Of a stretch of 64,000 nt of DNA, positions 26,512-34,281 are shown piece by piece (position 1 is the stretch's first letter; the number at the start of each line of letters is the position of its first letter). This DNA is from Mycobacterium sp. (GTDB taxonomy: Bacteria > Actinomycetota > Actinomycetes > Mycobacteriales > Mycobacteriaceae), in contig NZ_SCRH01000068.1 of the NCBI RefSeq assembly GCF_004298145.1, positions 1-64,000 on the forward strand, written 5' to 3'. Position numbers and translations under genes: made by a program. The notes under the pieces were generated by a model. It had not been told where the DNA came from. It was given only the letters and a program-made list of their open reading frames with translations, and did no database searches.

Positions 26512-27885
26512 ATGGCTGTAGGAATGGGCAATGGGACGCCGCTACCGGTGCCGTGGGCGGTCGGGGCCGCCGATCGGATCCCCAAGCAGCGCTACTACGA
26601 CCCCGAGTTCTACGCGCTGGAAGCCGAGATGTTGTGGCCCCGCGTGTGGCAGATGGCGTGCCGGCTCGAGGAGATCCCCAAGCCCGGCGATTTCGTCGAA
26701 TACGAAATCCTCGACCAGTCCGTCATCGTGGTGCGCGTGGACAGCCACAACGTGCGCGCCTACCACAACGCCTGCCGGCATCGCGGCGTGAAGCTGGTGG
26801 AGGGCAACGGAAATCGGCGCACCTTCGTGTGCCCGTTCCACGGCTGGTGCTGGGGCCTCGACGGCCGCAACACGTTCGTGCTGCGGCCCGAAGCGTTCGC
26901 CGAAGAGAATCTGGCCGCCGACGACCTGCGACTCGTGTCGGTGCGATGCGAGCTCTGGGGTGGTTGCGCGTGGATCAACCTCGACGACGACGCGCCGGCG
27001 TTACGTGACTGGATGGAGCCGTTCGCATCGGTCTACGACGCCTGGCAGGTCGACTCGCTGCGTGTCGAGTGGTGGCAATCGTGCCGGCTGCCGGTGAATT
27101 GGAAGCTGGCCGCGGCGGCGTTCATGGAGGGCTACCACGTCCCGCAGACCCACCCTCAGCTGTTGCCGTCCGCGCAGACCGGCGCACCCGCCGCGGCGGT
27201 ACATCCGGTCGTCGCGAGCAGTCTGTACTTCATGCGCACACTCGGCGACGGCATGGGCGGCATGACGCATGAAAACGACATCCGCATCGCCGAGGGCATG
27301 CAGAACATCGACCTGCCGTCGGACCCGGCGACGGCGATGGCAGCGTGGCGTGGCGCCCTCAACGACGCCGTCGTCAACTGGCACCGCGCCCGGGGCAGCG
27401 GCATGCCCGATCTCAACGAATTGGTCCGCCGCGGGATCACCGATGCGATCGGGTTCGCCTTCCCGCACTACTTCATCCTGCCGACCTATAGCAGCGCGTC
27501 CTCGTACCGAATCCGGCCGCTGGGGCCCGAGGACACGCTGTTCGAGATCTGGTCCCTGACAAGGCTTCCCAACGACGCATCGACCGGCAAACCAACGCCA
27601 CCGGAGCCGATGGCGCCCGATGACCCGCGCTGGCCGCCGATTCCCGCCCAGGACTTCTCCAACTTGCCGAGGCAACAAAAAGGGCTGCATTCCAAGGGCT
27701 TTGACTTCATGCGCTTGTCCAACCAGATCGAAGGATTGATCTCTAACTTCGAACGCGTCATCGACGGCTTCCTGGCCGGCCTGCCGTACGACGCGCTGGT
27801 ACCCGCGATCCAGAAGACGAACACCACCATCGATGTGCCGATCGCCGATCTCGGCTTTACTACAAGCTCCGCGGAGGCGCGATGA
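26512..27885 (+). CDS. Rieske non-haem iron oxygenase, large subunit, 457 aa
   Basis: Ring-hydroxylating type oxygenase. The Rieske 2Fe-2S ligands are C88-x-H90 in ACRHRGVKL and C107-x2-H110 in CPFHGW. The catalytic iron site is in the C-terminal half, FMEGYHVPQTH, two His four residues apart. No small subunit and no reductase are adjacent, so it must borrow a ferredoxin reductase. It probably hydroxylates an aromatic or alicyclic ring or N/O-demethylates. The stop overlaps the flavoprotein start (ATGA). ATG 26512 follows the ligase stop by 21 bp. Confidence 0.92.
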   Translation: MAVGMGNGTPLPVPWAVGAADRIPKQRYYDPEFYALEAEMLWPRVWQMACRLEEIPKPGDFVEYEILDQSVIVVRVDSHNVRAYHNACRHRGVKLVEGNGNRRTFVCPFHGWCWGLDGRNTFVLRPEAFAEENLAADDLRLVSVRCELWGGCAWINLDDDAPALRDWMEPFASVYDAWQVDSLRVEWWQSCRLPVNWKLAAAAFMEGYHVPQTHPQLLPSAQTGAPAAAVHPVVASSLYFMRTLGDGMGGMTHENDIRIAEGMQNIDLPSDPATAMAAWRGALNDAVVNWHRARGSGMPDLNELVRRGITDAIGFAFPHYFILPTYSSASSYRIRPLGPEDTLFEIWSLTRLPNDASTGKPTPPEPMAPDDPRWPPIPAQDFSNLPRQQKGLHSKGFDFMRLSNQIEGLISNFERVIDGFLAGLPYDALVPAIQKTNTTIDVPIADLGFTTSSAEAR

Positions 27886-29582
27886 GCACCCATTGGGACC
27901 GATCGGTGGATCTGCTGATCGCCGGCAGCGGCGGGGGCGGCATGGTGGCGGGGCTCGCCGCCCTGGACCGCGGGCTCGAGCCGCTCATCATCGAAAAGCA
28001 GTCACTGGTCGGCGGCTCCACGGGACTGTCCGGCGGCATCGTCTGGCTGCCGAACAACCCGTTGATGCGCGCGGACGGCATCGCCGACTCGCACGAGGAC
28101 GGCCTGGCCTACCTGGCCGACGTGGTCGGCGACATCGGCGCGCCGTCCTCGCCCGAGCGGCGCGAAATGTTCCTCACCGCCGGCTACGAGATGATCAATT
28201 TCCTCACCCGCAAGGGTGTCGAACTCGTTCGGTGTGCGGGCTGGAGCGACTACTACCCGAACCACAAGGGCGGCAACGCGTCCGGCCGCGCCGTGGAGGG
28301 GATCCCGTTCGACGCCGCGAAGCTGGGCGACTGGGGCCCCAAGGTGCAGCCGCCGCTGGCCAAGAACTACGGATACGTGGTGCTGACCAACGAGCTGCGT
28401 TCGGTTCAATACTTCAACCGCTCGCCGCGCGCGTTCGCCGTGGCGGCCCGGGTGTTCCTGCGCACTGCGGCGGCCCGGATCCGGCGACGTCAGATCCTCA
28501 CCAACGGCGCTTCGCTGATCGCTCAAATGCTCGAGGTCCTGATCGACCTCAGCGACGGTCATCCCCCGTTGTGGACCGATGCCGCGATGGCCGACCTCGT
28601 CGTCGAGGACGACCGGGTGCTGGGCGCGCGCGTCGTGTACGGCGGTGAACCGCTGAACGTGGAGGCCCGCAAGGGAGTCCTGTTGGCCGCCGGCGGTTTC
28701 GGTCACAACCGGGAGATGCGCCGTCGCTACAGCGGTGATCAGCCCAACGAGGGACGGTGGTCGATCGCCAACGCCGGCGACACGGGCGAGGTGCTCGAGG
28801 CGGCGATGCGCCTGGGCGCGAAGACCGATCTCCTGGACGAAGCATGGTGGTTGCCTTCGGTTTTCATCGCCAACGGCGGGGCCGTCGCCGCCTCGCTCGG
28901 TTCGGGCCGTCAGCGGCCCGGCGCCATCTATGTCGATTCGGCCGGCCGAAGGTTCTGCAACGAGTCGAACTCCTACGTCGAGGTCGGCAAGGCGATGTAC
29001 GCCAACAAGGCGGTGCCCTGCTGGATGATCTTCGACGAAGGGTACGTGCGCAGATACGTCACCAGCGCCAACCCGCTGAAGCGGAACCGGCCGTTGCCGC
29101 CGGAGCTGATCGAGTCCGGTGCGGTCAAGAGGGCCGCGACCCTGTCCGGCCTGGCCCGCCAAATCGACCTACCCGCAGACGAACTGGCGCATACGATCCG
29201 GCGATTCAACCAGTACGCGGCCAAGGGTTTGGATCCGGACTTCGGCCGGGGTCAGTCGGCCTATAACGACTGCCTCGGTGATCCCGGGTATCGGCCGAAC
29301 GCCGCCATCGGGCCGCTCGATACCGCGCCGTACTACGCGACCCGGGTGCTCCCGGCCGACGTCGGGACGTGCGGGGGCGTGATCACCAACGAGCACGCGC
29401 AGGTTCTCGACGAACAGGACCGGGTGATCGAGGGCTTGTACGCCACCGGCAACACCACGGCGACGGTGATGGGCCGGACGTATCCGGGTGCCGGGGCGAG
29501 CATCGCCGCCTCGATGGTGTTCGGTTACGTCGCCGCCCGGCACGCCGCCGGATGCAAAATCGCCGGGGAAAAAAGCCGCTAG
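27882..29582 (+). CDS. FAD-dependent dehydrogenase resembling 3-ketosteroid delta-1-dehydrogenase, 566 aa
   Basis: Fumarate reductase/KstD-type flavoprotein. FAD motif LLIAGSGGGGMVAGLAALDRG at the start, then GGSTGLSGGIVWLPNN, a KGVLLAAGGFGHN segment at mid-length, and the C-terminal GLYATGNTTATVMGRTYPGAGASI. The Tyr-Pro-Gly-x-Gly element corresponds to the catalytic Tyr/Gly region of KstD. It likely introduces a double bond alpha-beta to a ketone on a cyclic substrate. ATG 27882 overlaps the Rieske stop. Last gene of the operon; followed by palindromes and a convergent gene. Confidence 0.88.
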   Translation: MSTHWDRSVDLLIAGSGGGGMVAGLAALDRGLEPLIIEKQSLVGGSTGLSGGIVWLPNNPLMRADGIADSHEDGLAYLADVVGDIGAPSSPERREMFLTAGYEMINFLTRKGVELVRCAGWSDYYPNHKGGNASGRAVEGIPFDAAKLGDWGPKVQPPLAKNYGYVVLTNELRSVQYFNRSPRAFAVAARVFLRTAAARIRRRQILTNGASLIAQMLEVLIDLSDGHPPLWTDAAMADLVVEDDRVLGARVVYGGEPLNVEARKGVLLAAGGFGHNREMRRRYSGDQPNEGRWSIANAGDTGEVLEAAMRLGAKTDLLDEAWWLPSVFIANGGAVAASLGSGRQRPGAIYVDSAGRRFCNESNSYVEVGKAMYANKAVPCWMIFDEGYVRRYVTSANPLKRNRPLPPELIESGAVKRAATLSGLARQIDLPADELAHTIRRFNQYAAKGLDPDFGRGQSAYNDCLGDPGYRPNAAIGPLDTAPYYATRVLPADVGTCGGVITNEHAQVLDEQDRVIEGLYATGNTTATVMGRTYPGAGASIAASMVFGYVAARHAAGCKIAGEKSR

Positions 29583-29604
29583 TCCCCCCGCCGTCCCGCC
29601 GAGA

Positions 29605-29653
29605 GTGACACTGTCGTCACGCTGGGCACCGAACGTGACGCTAGCGTCACGTT
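29605..29653. repeat. Two palindromes at a convergent gene junction, one a perfect 22-bp dyad
   Basis: GTGAC/GTCAC with a 6-bp centre at 29605-29620, then a perfect 22-bp palindrome at 29632-29653 centred on GCTAGC. The second overlaps the stop codon of the minus-strand crotonase. No T-run follows. Likely a bidirectional terminator or a dispersed intergenic repeat. Confidence 0.65.
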
Positions 29654-30498
29654 GGCGGGGACTCGTTCTCGTCGCGGTCGACGAATTCGCGTGGCTTCAT
29701 GCCGGACTGTATGAGCTCGGCCCGTCGCGCCTGCACATCGGAGGCGGCGCCGACCATGTTCGTCAGGATGTGACTGACCTGCAGGTGCACCCGCATTCCC
29801 ATCAATTCCCACGCGCGCTTCACGTTGTTCTTGACCGCCATCAGTGTGGTCAACGGGATTTGGGCGATCCTGCGTGCCATCTCCTCGACCGTGTCCTCGA
29901 GCTCGTCGCGCGGCACCACCCTGTTGAGCAGGCCCCACTCGAGGGCCTGCTGCGCCGAGAGGGTCGGTGCCAGCAGCAGCCAGTCCATGGTGCGGTGCCA
30001 GTTCATCAAGAGCCACGGCTCGATCATGGTGTGACCGCCGGGCTCGCCGAGGCTTTGGGCAAGGGGCATCTGAAAATACGCGTCCTCGGAGGCCACGCAG
30101 AAGTCGGTCAACAGGCCGAGATAGATTCCGCCGCCCATGCAATAGCCGTGGATTTGCGAAATGGTCGGCTTGGGAAATTCCCACAGATACAACGTCGGCC
30201 ACAGGAACAGGTCTGCGGTGCCCTTGTAAAGGTCCTCGAACGTCTCCCCGAAATCCGGATACGGGTTTTCGTCCGGGCCCCAGCGGGCCACGTGCCCACC
30301 GCAGAATCCTTTGCCGTTCGCTTTGAGGATGACGACCTTGATCTCCTTGTCACGGTCGGCCTCGTGCAGGCAATCGTCGACCTCGGTGACCAGGACGGCA
30401 TCTTTGGTGTTGGCCTTGTCCACCCGGTTCAGAATGATGCGTGCAATCGGCGGTTCGCGTTCATAGATGACCGCTTCGAGCTCGCGCCGCTCCATCAC
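29647..30498 (-). CDS. Crotonase-superfamily protein lacking both hydratase glutamates, 283 aa
   Basis: Paralogue of the crotonase at 24066: both share IxxEDAYF, the IEPWxFMNW segment and the C-terminal KRAWELMGMRVH helix. Positions equivalent to the hydratase glutamates are Y126 and L146. GTG 30498 is preferred because GGGAGGG lies ten bases upstream and the resulting N-terminus resembles the paralogue; ATG 30525 is open but has no ribosome site. It is transcribed away from the thiocyanate hydrolase genes, with about 100 bp between the two starts, so the two units may share a control region. Confidence 0.83.
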   Translation of the reverse strand: MMERRELEAVIYEREPPIARIILNRVDKANTKDAVLVTEVDDCLHEADRDKEIKVVILKANGKGFCGGHVARWGPDENPYPDFGETFEDLYKGTADLFLWPTLYLWEFPKPTISQIHGYCMGGGIYLGLLTDFCVASEDAYFQMPLAQSLGEPGGHTMIEPWLLMNWHRTMDWLLLAPTLSAQQALEWGLLNRVVPRDELEDTVEEMARRIAQIPLTTLMAVKNNVKRAWELMGMRVHLQVSHILTNMVGAASDVQARRAELIQSGMKPREFVDRDENESPPT

Positions 30499-30598
30499 CG
30501 GGACATTACCCTCCCGGCCATTCATCTAGCGCTTGCGCGATCTCGACGCGAGGAGTGAGCTGTACTGGGGCTGCGCGGTGACGACGGATGGAGCTCAT

Positions 30599-31438
30599 AT
30601 GCCGACTCCGATGGACCGGGTACGGCAGCTGGACCTGGTGGCCCGGCTGCAATCCTCGTACCCCGAACTTCCGGACGCACCCACGCCGGACCTCATCGAC
30701 CACGACCGATTCGCCGCCTACGTCAAGACCCCGCACGATGTCGGCGGCGAGCCCGACGCTCCCATCGAATTCGAGAACAAACAGTACGAAATCTGGGAGC
30801 ACAACACCTATGTCATGTGCGAGGTGCTCGGCTGGCGTGGAATCTGGCTGTCCGAGGAAAGGCGCCGGATGGGCAACGTCGACCTCGGCCGCACCATTTA
30901 TCTCGGGCTTCCCTACTACGGGAGGTGGCTGCTGGCGGTCGCACGCGTCCTCGCCGAAAAGCACCATATCGGCCTGAGTGAATTGGCCGAACGGATGGCC
31001 GAGGTCAGGGCCCGATACCCGGACGGTCTGAGCGGAAAGCCCTTGGCGGCCAAGCCGAAGTTCGAAGGTGATCCCGCCACGGTCAACCGCAACCGGCACC
31101 ACATCCACGCCGTCGGCAAGGGTGATCCGCAAGTGTATGCCGGGCGGGCGGGCGCATCGAAGTTCGGTGTCGGTGACAAGGTCGTGGTGCGGGATCTTCC
31201 CGTGTTGCTCTACACCCGCACCCAGGAATATGTACGCGGCGCGACCGGCGAGATCGCGCTCGTGTCGTATGAAAGCCCCGCCGCCGAGGACGAAACCTGG
31301 GACGGGGCAGACCAACAGCCCGAGTGGTTCTACATCGTCCGGTTCAACCTCTCCGAGTTATGGCACGGCTACACCGGGCCGGGCAACGACACGCTGCAGA
31401 CCGAGATCCCGGAACGCTGGCTCGAATCGGCCGGCTAG
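30599..31438 (+). CDS. Thiocyanate hydrolase, fused beta-alpha subunit, 279 aa
   Basis: Residues ~35-140 read like the beta subunit (ScnB) of Thiobacillus thioparus thiocyanate hydrolase: TPHDVGGEPDAPIEFENK, EIWEHNT, WRGIWLSEERRR, IYLGLPYYGRWLL. Residues ~165-279 read like the alpha subunit (ScnA): ASKFGVGDKVVVRDLP, YTRTQEYVRGATG, YESPAAEDE, NDTLQTEIPERWLE. The two halves correspond to the N- and C-terminal parts of nitrile hydratase beta, so an automatic label would be nitrile hydratase beta. In Thiobacillus scnB and scnA are, as I recall, separate genes in this order. A linker of ~25 residues (141-165) joins them. ATG 30599 has GGAG six bases upstream. Confidence 0.85.
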   Translation: MPTPMDRVRQLDLVARLQSSYPELPDAPTPDLIDHDRFAAYVKTPHDVGGEPDAPIEFENKQYEIWEHNTYVMCEVLGWRGIWLSEERRRMGNVDLGRTIYLGLPYYGRWLLAVARVLAEKHHIGLSELAERMAEVRARYPDGLSGKPLAAKPKFEGDPATVNRNRHHIHAVGKGDPQVYAGRAGASKFGVGDKVVVRDLPVLLYTRTQEYVRGATGEIALVSYESPAAEDETWDGADQQPEWFYIVRFNLSELWHGYTGPGNDTLQTEIPERWLESAG

Positions 31439-31472
31439 CTTCGGGCTTCGGGCTTCGGGCTTCGGGCTTCGG
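31439..31472. repeat. Five-unit CTTCGGG heptamer repeat between the fused subunit and the gamma subunit
   Basis: CTTCGGG is repeated four times and once more without its last base, starting one base after the stop of the fused gene and ending just before the ribosome site GGAAAGGAC of the gamma gene. Seven-base units of this kind can gain or lose copies by slippage. Being non-coding, copy changes would alter intercistronic spacing only. Confidence 0.85.
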
Positions 31473-31486
31473 AAAGGACTCTCAAC

Positions 31487-32191
31487 ATGACCGCTCACGA
31501 ACACGATCACGAGCGCACCGCCGCGCCCATGGTGGACGAAATCACCGACTTCGAAGTCCTCGAGATCGCGCTTCGCGAATTGTGCATCGAGAAAGGCCTT
31601 TTCACCGCCGAGGATCATCGCCGCTTCACCGAGTTCGCCGAGCAGATCGGCCCCACCCCCGCGGCGCGCCTGGTGGCGCGGGCCTGGCTCGATCCCGGCT
31701 ACAAGGAGCTGGTGCGCGCGGATCCGCTCGCCGCCAGCAAGGAGGTTGGGGTCGACTGGCTGGAACCGACCGGGTTCGGGACGCCGAGCGACTTCACGGC
31801 CCTGCATGTGCTTGAAGACACCCCGACGCTGCACCATGTGATCGTCTGCACGCTGTGCTCGTGCTATCCGCGGCCGATCCTGGGCAACTCGCCCGAGTGG
31901 TATCGGACGCCCAACTATCGCCGCCGCATCGTCCGCTGGCCCCGCCAGGTGCTCGCGGAGTTCGGCCTGATCCTGCCGCTGGACGTCGAGATCCGGGTGG
32001 AAGACTCCAACCAGAAGCATCGGTTTATGGTGATGCCTGTCCGCCCCGGCGGAACGCAGGGGTGGACGGAAGATCGACTCGCCGAGATCGTCACCCGCGA
32101 CTGTCTGATCGGTGTCGCGCTGCCCAAGCCGGGTGTGACGACCAACGTCGTCACACAGACCCGCCGCGCCGTCCACCCCGTAGAGCAGTGA
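31487..32191 (+). CDS. scnC: Thiocyanate hydrolase gamma subunit (cobalt site), 234 aa
   Basis: Catalytic subunit: SCN- plus water to carbonyl sulfide and ammonia. The metal claw is Cys121-Thr-Leu-Cys124-Ser-Cys126; Thr at the second position is the cobalt-type signature, and two of the Cys are normally oxidised. A His/Asp-rich N-terminus (HEHDHER), SPEWYRTPNYRRR, WPRQVLAEFG, EDSNQKHRFMVMPVRP and VTRDCLIGVALPKPG agree with Thiobacillus ScnC as I remember it and less well with nitrile hydratase alpha. ATG 31487 has GGAAAGGAC upstream. It lies 48 bp after the fused beta-alpha gene and 7 bp before the activator gene. Confidence 0.87.
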   Translation: MTAHEHDHERTAAPMVDEITDFEVLEIALRELCIEKGLFTAEDHRRFTEFAEQIGPTPAARLVARAWLDPGYKELVRADPLAASKEVGVDWLEPTGFGTPSDFTALHVLEDTPTLHHVIVCTLCSCYPRPILGNSPEWYRTPNYRRRIVRWPRQVLAEFGLILPLDVEIRVEDSNQKHRFMVMPVRPGGTQGWTEDRLAEIVTRDCLIGVALPKPGVTTNVVTQTRRAVHPVEQ

Positions 32192-32198
32192 GGCCCCG

Positions 32199-32570
32199 AT
32201 GAGCCCCGCGCACGCCCCGCGGCCGATCGGAGAATCCACCGTCGCGCCGCTGGCGAAAATCGTTGAACGCAAACAGGTCTGGGGCCGCATGGCGGCCAAG
32301 TACGGCGTCGACAACCCGGTGCCGCCCTGGCAAACCAGCCTCGACGGAATGTGTGACGCCATCGACCAAAGCCAATGCGGCGCACATGTTCTCGGTTTCG
32401 TCGAGCGGCGCGACGACGAGGACGCGCTGTCGGCGACCGTCTACTCCGATCTGCCCTACCCCGAGAACCGGCTGGTTGCGTTGGCCCACTCGCTCGTGGC
32501 GCGTGGCGTCATCGACGAATCCGAACTCGAGGAAAGGCTGGCCGCCGTGCGGGCCAGGCTGGAATCCTGA
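32199..32570 (+). CDS. Probable thiocyanate hydrolase activator (P15K / NHase-accessory type), 123 aa
   Basis: Resembles the N-terminal helical part of nitrile hydratase beta: WQTSLDGMCDAIDQSQ, a central HVLGFVERRDDED, then YPENRLVALAHSLVARGVID and a final charged helix. Small proteins of this kind (P14K, NhlE, P15K) load cobalt into the catalytic subunit and assist Cys oxidation. Its place, seven bases after the gamma gene, fits that role. The alternative is a second, split beta-like subunit. ATG 32199 has GTGAGG close upstream. Confidence 0.75.
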   Translation: MSPAHAPRPIGESTVAPLAKIVERKQVWGRMAAKYGVDNPVPPWQTSLDGMCDAIDQSQCGAHVLGFVERRDDEDALSATVYSDLPYPENRLVALAHSLVARGVIDESELEERLAAVRARLES

Positions 32571-32886
32571 GCGAGCTTCACTGCGGCGCACATCACACCG
32601 GAGTTCCCGGGCGCTTTCTCGTCGTGGGGCACGGGGTGCGCTATGCTCACAGCAACGTTGGCTTCAATGCCTGATGTCAACTACGTCGTGGAACGCTTCT
32701 TCATCCCACTGGTGCCGCCCCGAATTCGGGCTCAACCACCACGTTCAGATGATCCGTGCACCCGCACTAGCTTGTCTCGCGGCGATCGATTTTGCCCTCC
32801 GGCAATCTCGCCACCTTGTGCCGAAAACCGCGCGCGACAAACGCGTTGCCGGTCCGGCATGACCGATGCCTGAAAGGCACCGAAAA
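32571..32886. other. Non-coding leader region upstream of the helicase gene
   Basis: 316 bp without a credible gene. It probably contains the helicase promoter and a 5' leader. GCCGG/CCGGC at 32848-32858 and the hairpin over the ribosome site at 32867-32879 are the only structures I see. Confidence 0.5.
32867..32879 (+). promoter_or_regulatory. Hairpin covering the helicase ribosome-binding site
   Basis: TGCCT and AGGCA form a five-base stem with a GAA loop; the AAAGG ribosome site (32873-32877) for GTG 32887 lies in the loop and 3' arm. Folding would hide it. This decides the start: ATG 32866 is seven codons upstream and would place the ribosome site inside the gene. Confidence 0.45.
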
Positions 32887-34263
32887 GTGACTACCGACAA
32901 AACCTTTGCCGACCTCGGCGTGCGCAGACCAATCGTCGATGCGCTCACGAAGCGCGGTATTACCGATCCATTCCCCATTCAGGTTGCGACCCTGCCCGAT
33001 ACGCTGGCCGGCCGCGACGTACTCGGCCGCGGGAAAACGGGCAGCGGCAAGACCCTTGCCTTCTCGATTCCGCTGGTCAGCCGACTCTCCGAACGTAGCG
33101 GCCGCCGCTCGCGGCCATCGGGTTTGGTGCTCGCGCCCACCCGTGAGCTGGCGAGCCAGATCACCGCGACGCTGGAGCCGTTGGCAAGCGCCTGCGGTCT
33201 GCGCGTCACCACGATCTTCGGTGGCGTCTCACAACACCGTCAGGTAGCCGCCCTGAAATCCGGCGTCGACATCGTGGTGGCTTGCCCCGGTCGGCTCGAG
33301 GACCTGATGAAACAGCGTTTGATCAGTCTTGAGGCGATCGAGATCACCGTGATCGACGAAGCCGATCACATGGCCGATCTCGGCTTCCTGCCCGGCGTCA
33401 CCCGGATCCTGGCCGCCACTCCGAATGGCGGCCAGCGGCTGATGTTTTCGGCGACCCTGGACAACGGCGTCGACAAGCTCGTCAACCGATTTCTCCGCGA
33501 CGAGGTGCTGCACTCCGTCGATGGGGCCGACTCGCCGGTGTCCGAAATGACGCATCACGTCTTCCACGTGGCCAATGTGGAGGCCAAGAGGGAAGTCGTG
33601 CACCGGCTGGCGTCCGGCACCGGGCGCCGGATTCTGTTCATGCGCACCAAGCATCAAGCGCGCAAACTCGCCAAACAGCTCACCGAATCGGGAGTTCCGT
33701 CAGTCGACTTGCACGGGAACCTGTCTCAGCCCGCCCGCGAGCGCAACCTTGCGATGTTCGCCTCGGGCGGCGCCCGGGTGCTGGTGGCGACCGATATCGC
33801 CGCGCGCGGCGTGCATGTCGACGAGGTCGCCCTTGTCGTGCACATCGACCCGCCGGCCGAGCACAAGTCCTACCTGCACCGCTCCGGGCGCACGGCGCGG
33901 GCGGGTAGCGCCGGCGACGTCGTCACCGTCGTCCTGCCCGAGCAGCGACACGACACCCAGGCATTGCTGCGCAAGGCCGGTATCAAGGTCGCTCCTCAGC
34001 AGGTGACCGCGACATCGGAGGCGGTGCAAGCCCTCGTCGGTGAGATCGCGCCCTACCAGGCGCCCGCACCCGTCAACGTTCCCTCGCACGCGCCCCGGCA
34101 GCATCGACCGACCACCGGCGGGCAACGGCGTCGTCCGAACGGCAGCCGGTCACCCAAGCGCAGTCCCGCTCCCACCGAGGCGTCGGTATCGCACCGCGGC
34201 GCCACACCGACCCGGCGGCTGGATCGTCGGCGCTCCAGCCGCGCACAAGGAAGCAGCGGATAG
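32887..34263 (+). CDS. DEAD-box RNA helicase, 458 aa
   Basis: ATP-dependent RNA helicase. TFADLGVRRPIVDALTKRGI with the Q motif PFPIQ, Walker A GKTGSGKT, PTRELA, Asp-Glu-Ala-Asp in VIDEADHM, SAT, then the second RecA domain with FMRTKHQARKLA, VATDIAARGVH and HRSGRTARAG. The tail of ~90 residues is Pro/Arg-rich and basic, as in cold-shock or ribosome-assembly helicases. GTG 32887 is preferred because of the GAAAGG ten bases before it; ATG 32866 is the alternative. It is not obviously linked to its neighbours. Confidence 0.92.
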   Translation: MTTDKTFADLGVRRPIVDALTKRGITDPFPIQVATLPDTLAGRDVLGRGKTGSGKTLAFSIPLVSRLSERSGRRSRPSGLVLAPTRELASQITATLEPLASACGLRVTTIFGGVSQHRQVAALKSGVDIVVACPGRLEDLMKQRLISLEAIEITVIDEADHMADLGFLPGVTRILAATPNGGQRLMFSATLDNGVDKLVNRFLRDEVLHSVDGADSPVSEMTHHVFHVANVEAKREVVHRLASGTGRRILFMRTKHQARKLAKQLTESGVPSVDLHGNLSQPARERNLAMFASGGARVLVATDIAARGVHVDEVALVVHIDPPAEHKSYLHRSGRTARAGSAGDVVTVVLPEQRHDTQALLRKAGIKVAPQQVTATSEAVQALVGEIAPYQAPAPVNVPSHAPRQHRPTTGGQRRRPNGSRSPKRSPAPTEASVSHRGATPTRRLDRRRSSRAQGSSG

Positions 34264-34281
34264 TCCGCGATCCAGACCGGG

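Noticed and set aside
30599..32570. Labelling the three genes as a cobalt nitrile hydratase with accessory protein
   Set aside because: The fold and metal motif fit, but segments such as TPHDVGGEPDAPIEF, YESPAAEDE, NDTLQTEIPER and RDCLIGVALPKPG match thiocyanate hydrolase subunits as I recall them better than nitrile hydratase. Left open to test by phylogeny.
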